The position numbers and the translations under genes were made by a program. Below, piece after piece: positions 1-5,580 of a DNA stretch of 7,542 nt. The notes below the pieces were generated by a model, which saw only the letters and a list, made by a program, of their open reading frames with translations, was not told the DNA's origin and did no database searches. The stretch is from Deltaproteobacteria bacterium (GTDB lineage: Bacteria > UBA10199 > SBBF01): assembly GCA_016207765.1 (NCBI GenBank), contig JACQOY010000193.1:1-7542 (forward strand), in the 5' to 3' direction. Position 1 is the stretch's first letter. Every line of letters begins with the position of its first letter.

Positions 1-14
1 CGACTTTGCTGCGC

Positions 15-33
15 GGCCAAGCCAAGCTTGGCC
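15..33. repeat. 8-bp perfect stem, 3-nt loop palindrome downstream of the aldolase
   Basis: GGCCAAGC (15-22) is the exact reverse complement of GCTTGGCC (26-33), with CAA as the loop. A further TGC/GCA pairing (10-12 with 36-38) extends it across a 2x2 internal loop. It lies about 20 bp past the aldolase stop codon in the direction of transcription. No T-run follows on the minus strand, where the next bases are GCGCAGCAAAG, so it is not a canonical intrinsic terminator. It could be an mRNA 3'-end stabiliser or a member of a palindromic repeat family. Confidence 0.5.
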
Positions 34-53
34 TTGCACCCGATCCTCGCTCA

Positions 54-1055
54 CTAACGAACCTTGTCCATCCACGGTTTGGCCCCTTTTTCGAGTACCT
101 TGTTCAAGGCCTGGATGTTCTGCACCCCTCTGTCGGAAAGCCAGTCTTCCAACGCCGCAACACCCGATTTGGCATAGACCGGAATTCCTTCTTTCCAGGT
201 GGCCCGGCCGCACAAAACGCCGTTGAAATTAACCCCCGATTCGATGGCCAACTCAAGGCTTTCGCGGAATTCGTCGTCGGAGACGCCGGCGGAAAGATAG
301 ATGAACGGTTTCTTTGTCACGGCGGCGGTTTTTTGGAACAACGCCTTGGCCTCGCTCTTGTCGTAGGCCGATTCCCCCTTGCAGGTATGAGCCCCCTTGA
401 CGAATTTCATGTTCACCGGCACTTCCACCTTCAAGACATCGACCCGGTAGCGGTCTTTGGAGAATTCTTCCATGCTCTTTTTCACGATTTCGGGTTTGAG
501 TTTGGCGAATGCCACCCCCTTTTCATCCTCACCGCCGGTCGGATAACCGACAAACTCCAGGAAGTAGGGAATATCGTGGATCGCGCATTCGGCGCCGATC
601 CGTTCCACCCATGCATGCTTGATGTCGTTGACCTTGGGGTCTTCGAAAGGAGAATAATAGAGAAGAATCTTGATCGCATCGGCGCCCGCTGTAATCGATT
701 TGGAGACGGTCCAGTTGGGGATCAGGCGGGGAACGCGCCCCGGCGTATTTTGCTCGTAACCGGTCGATTCATAAGCCAGAAGAAGTCCCGCATTTTTTGC
801 CCGCTGTTTGGCGGCCTCCAGGCCGAACTCGGGATCGAGCAGAATCGCGCTGGCGTAGGGGGTGAGTACCTTTGAAACCGCCGTCTTGAATTCGGCCATC
901 ATCTGAAAAGTCACCTGCGACGGCTCGCATCCCTTTTCCTTGGCGATTGATTTTTGCAGTGAGCCGCGCTGGTCCATGGCCGCCGCGGCAATAATTCCTT
1001 TTTTATTGGCCAATTTTTCGAGATGGACCCGTTTTTTGGCCGAGAGTTGTGTCAT
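54..1055 (-). CDS. lacD: LacD-type class I aldolase (tagatose 1,6-bisphosphate aldolase family)
   Basis: This 333-residue protein belongs to the LacD family of Schiff-base (class I, metal-independent) aldolases, which cleave tagatose 1,6-bisphosphate to dihydroxyacetone phosphate and glyceraldehyde 3-phosphate in the cytoplasm; some members also accept fructose 1,6-bisphosphate. The length fits the family (about 325-340). Visible signatures are AAAAMDQRGSLQ (about 23-34, active-site Asp28), ADAIKILLYY (125-134), YFLEFVGYP (164-172, catalytic-type Glu167) and DVLKVEVPVN (206-215), where Lys209 is the expected Schiff-base lysine. The Glu-Lys spacing of 42 equals the Glu163/Lys205 spacing I recall for streptococcal LacD. 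The late segment SAGVSDDEF fits the phosphate-binding end of the barrel. The start at 1055 is set by AAGGAGG eight bases upstream; the frame stays open further upstream but only through the neighbouring glycosyltransferase gene. No other lac or tagatose genes are present, so a glycolytic or general sugar-phosphate role is as likely as tagatose use. Confidence 0.93.
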   Translation of the reverse strand: MTQLSAKKRVHLEKLANKKGIIAAAAMDQRGSLQKSIAKEKGCEPSQVTFQMMAEFKTAVSKVLTPYASAILLDPEFGLEAAKQRAKNAGLLLAYESTGYEQNTPGRVPRLIPNWTVSKSITAGADAIKILLYYSPFEDPKVNDIKHAWVERIGAECAIHDIPYFLEFVGYPTGGEDEKGVAFAKLKPEIVKKSMEEFSKDRYRVDVLKVEVPVNMKFVKGAHTCKGESAYDKSEAKALFQKTAAVTKKPFIYLSAGVSDDEFRESLELAIESGVNFNGVLCGRATWKEGIPVYAKSGVAALEDWLSDRGVQNIQALNKVLEKGAKPWMDKVR

Positions 1056-1063
1056 GATGTTTG

Positions 1064-1070
1064 CCTCCTT
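1064..1070 (-). promoter_or_regulatory. Strong ribosome binding site for the LacD-type aldolase
   Basis: The minus strand reads AAGGAGG, eight bases before the ATG at 1055. It decides the start against the longer open frame and is the strongest Shine-Dalgarno match in the window, suggesting high translation of the aldolase relative to its neighbours. The 67-bp gap that holds it (1056-1122) has no convincing promoter; an AT-rich AAAAATTTTTT tract lies in it. Confidence 0.9.
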
Positions 1071-1122
1071 AAAGATTTGTGATTCGATGAGTTTCCTAAA
1101 AAATTTTTGAGATGAATGCAAT

Positions 1123-2661
1123 CTACATTTTTCGCCTGTAGAGCAGGCATCCGTCCACGTTCTTCCAAAACCGGTATTTTTCCTTAAGAAAACGGTCAAG
1201 TTCGGGATAAGAAACGACAGGGTATTTTTTGTAGTTATGGATATCGGCCGGCGCGGTATCGACAAAATAGGTCGGCGGATGCTTTTCAAAATCTTCCCAA
1301 AGCGCCGTCCAGGCTTTGGGAGCGGCGTATTGTTTTGTCTCAAAGGAGGGGTCGTTTGATTTTTCGGAGCCGGGGACCTTGCCGGTGAGCAGATCGGTCC
1401 AGAGAAAACGGGAGGCTGGTTTTCGTTCGGCATGAAAATAGATGGCGGTGGCAAATCCCCAGACAAAGAGGGTGTCATCCGGTTTTGTGTTCTTTTGGAT
1501 CCACTCGCCGATCGCCTGTTGTTGAAAAAGCCCGTCATCCGGGAAAAGATTATCGATGCTTTTTAGATCGACCCGAAGGCACCAGAAAAAAAGGGCGGGG
1601 ATCAGCATGAAAATGCCGGTCCATTGAAGCGTTTGCCTGTTCCACCGCCGTGCGATGGCGTATGCGGCCATCAGGCAAAGCGGCGGAAGAAGCTGGATAA
1701 AATAATGGCCGTAAAAACGCCCTCCCAGGGCCACCGGCACAAGCGAGAGTAAAAACCAGAGACAAAAAAGAAGATGGGAGGGGGAGCGGAAAAAACCGCG
1801 GTCTCGCACGACCTCAAGGCCAAGAACCCATATCAATGCCGTCGAAACAATGAAGGAGCCGCCGCGGAACGCCAGGTTGTGGAAAAAGGGAATGGTTTCA
1901 AGCCCCGCCTGAATATATTTGAAACTCCCCAAGAGGCTCCACTGGACAAAATCGGGCCAGACTCCCATGCCCCACAAGGCGGCAAAGGTGATCCCCACCG
2001 GAAGCGCAAATCCGGCGAGGAAAACAAGATAACGGATGACGGAGGTCATCACCTCTTCCTTTTTCAACTTGAAAGAGCCGACAAGGTAAAAGAAGAAGAC
2101 AACCAACTGGATCCCCGCCTGATATTTCAGCAGGAAGGCCAATCCCACAAAAAAACCGGCTAGACCGTCATGTCTCAAACGAAAAAGGCGTTCCCCTTTC
2201 AGCCAGAAGCAGACCGAAAGGGCCAGCGGAAGAATCATGACGGAGGTGATGCTCGTTGCAATGAATTTGGGAAGATAGGTGGTGGAAAACACCGCAAAAA
2301 AAAGGGCGGCAAAAAGACCAGCCTTTTCATCCCCGTCTTCCTTCGCAATGCGGTAGAGAGTCAGGCTGACGCCGAAGGAGATCAAAAGACTTAATAAATG
2401 GACCCCCACCATGCTGTATTTGCCGAAGACAAAAAAACAGGCCGCGTAAATTAGATAGATGAGCGGGGGTTTGGTGTCGAGACTGTCCTTGTAGGGGAGC
2501 CCCCCGTCCATCAGGACATGGGCAAAACCGGCGAACTGCGATTCATCCACATCCAGAAAGGTATAATTGAAGGAGGAGATGCGCAAAAAAAGGGCGATGA
2601 AGAAAAGAACAATGAAAAAACGGATTTTTTTTTCAAACAGCCAGGTAAAGATTTGATCCAT
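1123..2661 (-). CDS. GT-C fold membrane glycosyltransferase, family 39-like (PMT_2 type)
   Basis: This 512-residue polytopic inner-membrane protein resembles the ArnT/PMT-like glycosyltransferases that move sugars from polyprenyl-phosphate donors onto lipid, glycan or protein acceptors on the outer face of the membrane. The first hydrophobic helix (about 14-30) is followed by FLDVDESQFAGFAH (35-48), whose Asp39-Glu40 sits where the GT-C catalytic acidic motif of the first periplasmic loop is expected; GGLPYKDSLDTKPPLIYL (53-70) is the usual continuation. Further hydrophobic segments lie near 66-80, 84-104, 114-129, 136-153, 166-196, 208-231, 268-282, 296-312 and 319-336, plus about 347-361. 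RFYGHYFIQLLPP (315-327) is a family hallmark. The C-terminal 145 residues look soluble and include TLFVWGFATAIYFHAE. It starts 3 bp past the serine hydrolase stop with only a weak Shine-Dalgarno, so translational coupling is likely. Donor and acceptor cannot be told from sequence. Confidence 0.88.
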   Translation of the reverse strand: MDQIFTWLFEKKIRFFIVLFFIALFLRISSFNYTFLDVDESQFAGFAHVLMDGGLPYKDSLDTKPPLIYLIYAACFFVFGKYSMVGVHLLSLLISFGVSLTLYRIAKEDGDEKAGLFAALFFAVFSTTYLPKFIATSITSVMILPLALSVCFWLKGERLFRLRHDGLAGFFVGLAFLLKYQAGIQLVVFFFYLVGSFKLKKEEVMTSVIRYLVFLAGFALPVGITFAALWGMGVWPDFVQWSLLGSFKYIQAGLETIPFFHNLAFRGGSFIVSTALIWVLGLEVVRDRGFFRSPSHLLFCLWFLLSLVPVALGGRFYGHYFIQLLPPLCLMAAYAIARRWNRQTLQWTGIFMLIPALFFWCLRVDLKSIDNLFPDDGLFQQQAIGEWIQKNTKPDDTLFVWGFATAIYFHAERKPASRFLWTDLLTGKVPGSEKSNDPSFETKQYAAPKAWTALWEDFEKHPPTYFVDTAPADIHNYKKYPVVSYPELDRFLKEKYRFWKNVDGCLLYRRKM

Positions 2662-2664
2662 CGT

Positions 2665-3771
2665 TTACGCCAATCCCAATGATTCCATGACAATGTTGTG
2701 AATGTCGGGGCGAAAGTGCCTGATTTGCCGGTTTTCCCGTGAGGGGTGAACCCGGTTGGTCAAAAGAATCACATAAATGCCCTTGTCCAAATCCCACCAG
2801 AACGAACAACCGCTATAACCCAGGTGCCCCACCGAATTCGGCGAAAAATGGCGCCCGGAGGACGATTCGGTCGACGGCGTGTCGAACCCGAGCGCAAAAA
2901 AAGGTTCGTCCAGATTCCGCTTTTTGGGAACGAAGCAAAAGACATCAAAGCTTTTTCCGGCAAAACGGCTCAAGGAAACGATCCATTTCCGGATATCGGC
3001 CGCGGTCGAAAAAAGCCCGGCATGGCCGGCGATGCCTCCCATCAGCCAGGCGTGATCGTCCATCACCTCGCCGCTTAAGATTTTCTTGCGCCAAGGGCAG
3101 GATTCGGTGGCGGCGAAGTGTTCGGGATTGTTGTCATAAGCCTCGCGGTGATGCCCCAGGGGATTGAAAAAGGTGTTTTGCAAATTCAACGGCCCGGCGA
3201 CTTTTTGGGCGAAGAGGAGATCGAGGGTTTTTCCATAAATTTGTTCGAGGATCGAGCCGAGAAGAATGTACCCCAAATCGCTGTAGATAACCTTGTCGCC
3301 GGCGGGAGCCTCCTGAGGCTCGACAAGAATTTTTTCAACAAGCCAGTCTTTTGCCTTGTCTTCGGTGGCCCAACCGGGGGCTAAGGCAAGTATTTCCTCA
3401 TAATAGGGTTTCCAGGCAGGGAGGCCGGAGGTGTGGTTTAACAGGGAGCGAAGGGTGATCCCCTTCTGGCAGGCCTTGGGAAAATACTTCTCCAGAGGGT
3501 CATTGAGGGCGCATTTTTTTTCGGAAATGGCCGGCATGAACAAAGTGGCCGTGGCGATCGGTTTGGTGAGAGAGGCGATATCAAAGAGAGTGGAGGGCTC
3601 AACCGGCCGTTTTTTCGACTGAGACACTGTCCCTTCGATCTGGGCCCAACCGTACACTTTGTTCCAAAGGGTCTTTTCCCCTTTACCCACCAAGAGACTG
3701 GCGCCGGGAAAAACGCCGTCTTTGATTCCTTTCTCCATCGCGGCATCAATGGGATGTTGGTTAGAACTCAT
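2665..3771 (-). CDS. Beta-lactamase-fold serine hydrolase (class C / PF00144 type)
   Basis: This 368-residue penicillin-recognising serine hydrolase belongs to the family that includes class C beta-lactamases, DD-peptidases and esterases. Catalytic motifs appear in order: SLTK (67-70, nucleophile Ser67 and Lys70) within FDIASLTKPIATA; LLNHTSGLP (110-118); YSD (163-165) in place of the YxN motif; GGIAGHAGLFST (245-256); and HLG (316-318) in GHLGYSGCSFWWD as the KTG equivalent. The ending LLTNRVHPSRENRQIRH (336-352) is typical of the subgroup that ends TNRVHP. No convincing signal peptide is visible (start MSSNQHPIDAAMEKG), so it may be cytoplasmic. The start at 3771 has AGTAGG seven bases upstream, a one-mismatch Shine-Dalgarno. 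Its place after ldcA suggests it acts on muropeptides or another cell-wall fragment; that is inference, and an esterase is equally possible. Antibiotic hydrolysis should not be assumed. Confidence 0.9.
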   Translation of the reverse strand: MSSNQHPIDAAMEKGIKDGVFPGASLLVGKGEKTLWNKVYGWAQIEGTVSQSKKRPVEPSTLFDIASLTKPIATATLFMPAISEKKCALNDPLEKYFPKACQKGITLRSLLNHTSGLPAWKPYYEEILALAPGWATEDKAKDWLVEKILVEPQEAPAGDKVIYSDLGYILLGSILEQIYGKTLDLLFAQKVAGPLNLQNTFFNPLGHHREAYDNNPEHFAATESCPWRKKILSGEVMDDHAWLMGGIAGHAGLFSTAADIRKWIVSLSRFAGKSFDVFCFVPKKRNLDEPFFALGFDTPSTESSSGRHFSPNSVGHLGYSGCSFWWDLDKGIYVILLTNRVHPSRENRQIRHFRPDIHNIVMESLGLA

Positions 3772-3778
3772 TTCGAAA

Positions 3779-3784
3779 CCTACT
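3779..3784 (-). promoter_or_regulatory. Ribosome binding site for the serine hydrolase
   Basis: The minus strand reads AGTAGG, five of six matches to AGGAGG, seven bases before the ATG at 3771. It supports this start over the in-frame Met12, which has no comparable site. Confidence 0.6.
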
Positions 3785-3789
3785 TACTT

Positions 3790-3894
3790 CAGTCTGACTG
3801 AGCGGGTGACGCCTTCGGTGTGGCTCCCGATCGCGCCGCAGTCCCGCAACGCGGGACGAGGACGAGCGGGAAACCCGCAGGCGGCAGGACCCGC
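3790..3894. repeat. GC-rich multi-hairpin spacer between ldcA and the serine hydrolase
   Basis: Within this gap 73 of the 100 bases at 3801-3900 are G or C, richer than the flanking genes. It is packed with stems: CAGTC/GACTG (3790-3800, 1-nt loop); ACGCC/GGTGT with one G-T pair (3809-3821); GTCCCGC/GCGGGAC (3841-3857, loop AAC); and GCGGG/CCCGC (3866-3878, loop AAA). Two longer-range complements could close the structure: GCCGC 3835-3839 with GCGGC 3881-3885, and GCGGGT 3802-3807 with ACCCGC 3889-3894. Together they make a branched, cloverleaf-like fold in either strand. It could be a dispersed palindromic element, an mRNA processing or stability element, or a small structured RNA. I recognise no named family and no tRNA signature. 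Confidence 0.55.
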
Positions 3895-3910
3895 GAAGCT
3901 GAGTGTTACC

Positions 3911-3930
3911 AGGGTTTTGAAATAAACCCT
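3911..3930 (-). other. 7-bp stem-loop overlapping the ldcA stop codon
   Basis: AGGGTTT (3911-3917) and AAACCCT (3924-3930) are perfect reverse complements around a 6-nt loop. Read on the minus strand, the stem starts inside the ldcA stop codon (3929-3931). It is followed by GGTAACACTC rather than a T-run, so it is a poor intrinsic terminator. It may attenuate, or protect the 3' end of the ldcA message ahead of the structured spacer. Confidence 0.5.
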
Positions 3931-4834
3931 ATTCACGACACGCCCCTTCCAGAAATTCCAGTTTCTTTTCGTGCGCCGTCAGTCGGGCCTTGACGCCAAA
4001 CGGCAGGGTAATTTTGACCGGCCCGTGGCCGGCGGGAAAATTGAAAAGCATCGGTCCCTTGAAGTCGTGCAGGACGTCAAGCACCGTCTCCTTGAAATGG
4101 GCCGCCTCGCCTGCATTGACAAAATTGCCGAAAAGAATGCCGCGCACTTTTTTAAGCTTACCGGCCAGAACAAGCTGGGTCAGCATCCGGTCGACGGAGT
4201 AGGGTTTTTCGTTGGTGTCTTCCAGAAAAAGGATCTTGTTGGCCGTGTCGATTTCGTACGGCGTGCCGAGAGAGGCCACAACCAAAGAGAGACATCCGCC
4301 CGTCAGCACCCCTTCGCAAGTCCCATCGCGTAAACACTCGGTCTCTTTGAAGGTGTAGGGGCCAAGCGGTTTTGTCTCTGTCACCGCCTGGTAGAGCGAA
4401 TTTTTCGTCCGTTCATCCGGATTGTGCGAAAGATCCTTGGCCACCACCGGCCCGTAAAAGGTCACCCAGCCGTCCCGTTGGTATAAATGGACCAAAAGGG
4501 AGGTGACGTCGCTGTAACCGAGAACGATCTTCGGATTTTTTTCAAAATGCACCCGATCGAGAAAGGGAAGAATCCGCACCATTCCATATCCGCCGCGGGC
4601 AAAGAAAATGGCCTTGATATCGGGATTTTGGATCAACTCCAAAAGCTCTGCGGCGCGCCGCTCATCGGAGCCGGCCAGATAGTGTTTTTTGTCGAAGATA
4701 TCCTTGCGGTAATAAACCTTGAAGCCGAGCGATTCGAGCGTTTTGACCCCCTGATGAAAGGCCTCTGCGTCAAACGGGCTGGAAGAGGCGGCGATGCCGA
4801 TGGTATCACCGGGCTTAAGGGTGCGGGGTTTCAT
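3929..4834 (-). CDS. ldcA: LD-carboxypeptidase (muramoyltetrapeptide carboxypeptidase, peptidase S66)
   Basis: This 301-residue S66-family enzyme removes the terminal D-alanine from murein tetrapeptides (L-Lys or meso-DAP to D-Ala bond), usually in the cytoplasm during peptidoglycan recycling. The N-terminus LKPGDTIGIAASSSPFD (6-22) is the family opening. FFARGGYGMVRILP (77-90) and LGYSDVTSLL (105-114) carry the nucleophile elbow with Ser108. LFLEDTNEKPYSVDRML (202-218) supplies Glu205, and FPAGHGPVKITLPFG (266-280) supplies His270, completing the Ser-Glu-His triad with spacing close to Pseudomonas LdcA. I chose the ATG at 4834 because the protein then begins MKPRTLKPGDTI, as relatives do, and because a promoter-like pair ends just upstream. 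Longer in-frame starts exist at 4891 (ATG) and 4903 (TTG); the TTG would overlap the start of the divergent regulator. It heads the minus-strand gene set and lies directly before a serine hydrolase, consistent with muropeptide turnover. Confidence 0.92.
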   Translation of the reverse strand: MKPRTLKPGDTIGIAASSSPFDAEAFHQGVKTLESLGFKVYYRKDIFDKKHYLAGSDERRAAELLELIQNPDIKAIFFARGGYGMVRILPFLDRVHFEKNPKIVLGYSDVTSLLVHLYQRDGWVTFYGPVVAKDLSHNPDERTKNSLYQAVTETKPLGPYTFKETECLRDGTCEGVLTGGCLSLVVASLGTPYEIDTANKILFLEDTNEKPYSVDRMLTQLVLAGKLKKVRGILFGNFVNAGEAAHFKETVLDVLHDFKGPMLFNFPAGHGPVKITLPFGVKARLTAHEKKLEFLEGACRE

Positions 4835-4841
4835 CCTTGGA

Positions 4842-4870
4842 ACAATAAAAGTTTTAGCTTTGCCTATCAA
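4842..4870 (-). promoter_or_regulatory. Putative ldcA promoter giving a leaderless transcript
   Basis: On the minus strand TTGATA (4870-4865) and TATTGT (4847-4842) are separated by 17 bp: a five-of-six -35 and a four-of-six -10. Transcription would begin around 4834-4836, at or next to the ldcA ATG at 4834, so the mRNA would have almost no leader. That would explain why no spaced Shine-Dalgarno precedes this ATG. It is a sigma70-style match by eye only. Confidence 0.45.
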
Positions 4871-4887
4871 CGGGAATCTTCTAGAAT
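4860..4887 (+). promoter_or_regulatory. Putative promoter of the XRE-cupin regulator
   Basis: TTGCCT (4860-4865) and TAGAAT (4882-4887) are separated by 16 bp: a four-of-six -35 and a five-of-six -10. The start site would be near 4894, about 8-10 bases before the ATG at 4903, and no Shine-Dalgarno is visible there. The -35 box abuts the -35 box of the opposing ldcA promoter, sharing base 4865, so one bound protein could block both. Confidence 0.4.
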
Positions 4888-4902
4888 TCATCTCATAGCA
4901 CA

Positions 4903-5481
4903 ATGTCCTCCGATATCAAACAGTTGAACTTGGGGCAGAAGATCAGGCGCCTCCGGGAGTCCCGCGGCAAGACCCTTCAGGAATTCGGCGACCGTGTGGG
5001 CATTGATGCAAAGCTTCTTGCCCTTATTGAAAAAAACGAGGTCTATCCGCCGGTGGCCACCCTGTTGAACATTGCCCATGCCTGTGACGAAGAACTCGGT
5101 TATTTTTTCAATGTGACAAAACAGGACAGGCCGTACTCAGTCGTCAAAAAGGGGAAGGCTGAGGTTGTGCCGCGCGTCTATCCCAAGGGGAAAAATCCCT
5201 TCAGCTACACCTTTCGCACCCTTGCTCCGGCAAAAGGGGCGAAAAAAATGGAGCCTTTCCTGGTGGAATTTTCCCCAAAGAAGGAGGAAGTTCCTCAGGT
5301 GGCGCATGACGGCGAAGAATTTATCTACGTCCTGGATGGAAATCTGGAATTTCGCCTGCAGGATGAGAAGGTAAAAATAGGCAAGGGGGATTCGCTCTAT
5401 TTTGAATCGAAATATCCGCATGCCTTCCGTGCCCTTGGAGGAAAGAAGGCAAGAGCGATAGTGGTGCTGTATCCTCATTAG
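4903..5481 (+). CDS. XRE-family HTH regulator with C-terminal cupin sensor domain
   Basis: This 192-residue transcription regulator has an N-terminal Cro/C1-type helix-turn-helix (about 10-70: GQKIRRLRESRGKTLQEF, then DRVGIDAKLLALIEKNEVYP and PVATLLNIAHACDEELGYFF), a linker of about 40 residues, and a single cupin (about 115-191) ending at YPH. The cupin core AHDGEEFIYVLDGNLEF (134-150) gives His135 and Glu139, and GDSLYFESKYPHAF (162-175) gives His173. The first His of the usual HxH motif is replaced by Val133, leaving three possible metal ligands, so metal or ligand binding may be altered. Proteins of this architecture commonly bind a small metabolite in the cupin and control nearby catabolic or central-carbon genes. 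It is divergent from ldcA and runs into the 2-oxo acid dehydrogenase genes, which are its likeliest targets; autoregulation is also likely. The start lacks a clear Shine-Dalgarno, but the HTH begins close behind it, leaving little room for another choice. Confidence 0.9.
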   Translation: MSSDIKQLNLGQKIRRLRESRGKTLQEFGDRVGIDAKLLALIEKNEVYPPVATLLNIAHACDEELGYFFNVTKQDRPYSVVKKGKAEVVPRVYPKGKNPFSYTFRTLAPAKGAKKMEPFLVEFSPKKEEVPQVAHDGEEFIYVLDGNLEFRLQDEKVKIGKGDSLYFESKYPHAFRALGGKKARAIVVLYPH

Positions 5482-5484
5482 GGG

Positions 5485-5526
5485 AGACCACAGACCATAG
5501 ACTATAGACCACAGACTAGAGACTAA
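5485..5526. repeat. Left heptamer array, six tandem AGACYAN units
   Basis: Six uninterrupted 7-bp units follow the regulator stop codon by 3 bp: AGACCAC, AGACCAT, AGACTAT, AGACCAC, AGACTAG, AGACTAA. AGAC and the A at position 6 are invariant, position 5 is C or T, and position 7 varies. It is the inverted counterpart of the array at 5541-5574. Confidence 0.9.
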
Positions 5527-5540
5527 AAGCTTTCCATCTC

Positions 5541-5574
5541 TTGTCTTTGGTCTTTGGTCTTTGGTCTTTGGTCA
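5541..5574. repeat. Right heptamer array, TTGGTCT units, inverted relative to the left array
   Basis: The array consists of one shortened unit TTGTCT (5541-5546), three identical TTGGTCT units (5547-5567) and a final TTGGTCA (5568-5574). TTGGTCT is the reverse complement of AGACCAA, so this array faces the left one across a 14-bp centre (5527-5540). Aligning 5492-5519 with 5547-5574 pairs 24 of 28 positions, counting three G-U pairs, so a long stem-loop can form. The array ends 6 bp before the probable GTG start of E1 alpha. Confidence 0.9.
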
Positions 5575-5580
5575 GTTACC

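Noticed and set aside
15..33. Intrinsic terminator for the minus-strand genes
   Set aside because: The stem is strong but no T-run follows on the minus strand before the window ends.
6..875. 289-codon open frame on the plus strand opposite the aldolase
   Set aside because: It is wholly antisense to a gene with clear catalytic motifs, its translation shows no recognisable domain, and its start lies at the window edge. It is a shadow of the aldolase codon pattern.
1086..1119. Separate promoter for the aldolase in the 67-bp gap
   Set aside because: The best hexamers I could find match only about three of six bases each. The AT-rich tract alone is not enough to call one.
1056..1538. 161-residue N-terminal extension of the aldolase frame
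   Set aside because: The extension is read from inside the glycosyltransferase gene in another frame, is rich in Pro, Arg and Asn with no domain, and a perfect Shine-Dalgarno sits at the internal ATG (1055).
1774..2394. Two plus-strand open frames (1774-2163 and 2170-2394) opposite the glycosyltransferase
   Set aside because: They are highly charged, low-complexity translations antisense to membrane helices, which is what reversed hydrophobic codons produce. No start signal or domain is visible.
3659..3925. Plus-strand open frame crossing the hairpin spacer
   Set aside because: It runs from inside the serine hydrolase gene into the GC-rich palindromic spacer. The Arg-, Gly- and Ala-rich tail is explained by base composition.
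3790..3930. tRNA or other standard RNA gene in the structured spacer
   Set aside because: There is no T-loop GTTCRANNC signature, no acceptor stem with a 3' CCA context, and the stems do not follow tRNA spacing.
4880..4889. Overlapping XbaI and EcoRI sites (TCTAGAATTC), as in a cloning junction
   Set aside because: The surrounding sequence is a natural-looking divergent promoter with intact genes on both sides, and no vector-like sequence follows. A chance match is the simpler reading.
5485..5574. CRISPR array
   Set aside because: The repeats are 7 bp, directly abutting, with no spacers, and occur in two opposite orientations; no cas gene is present.
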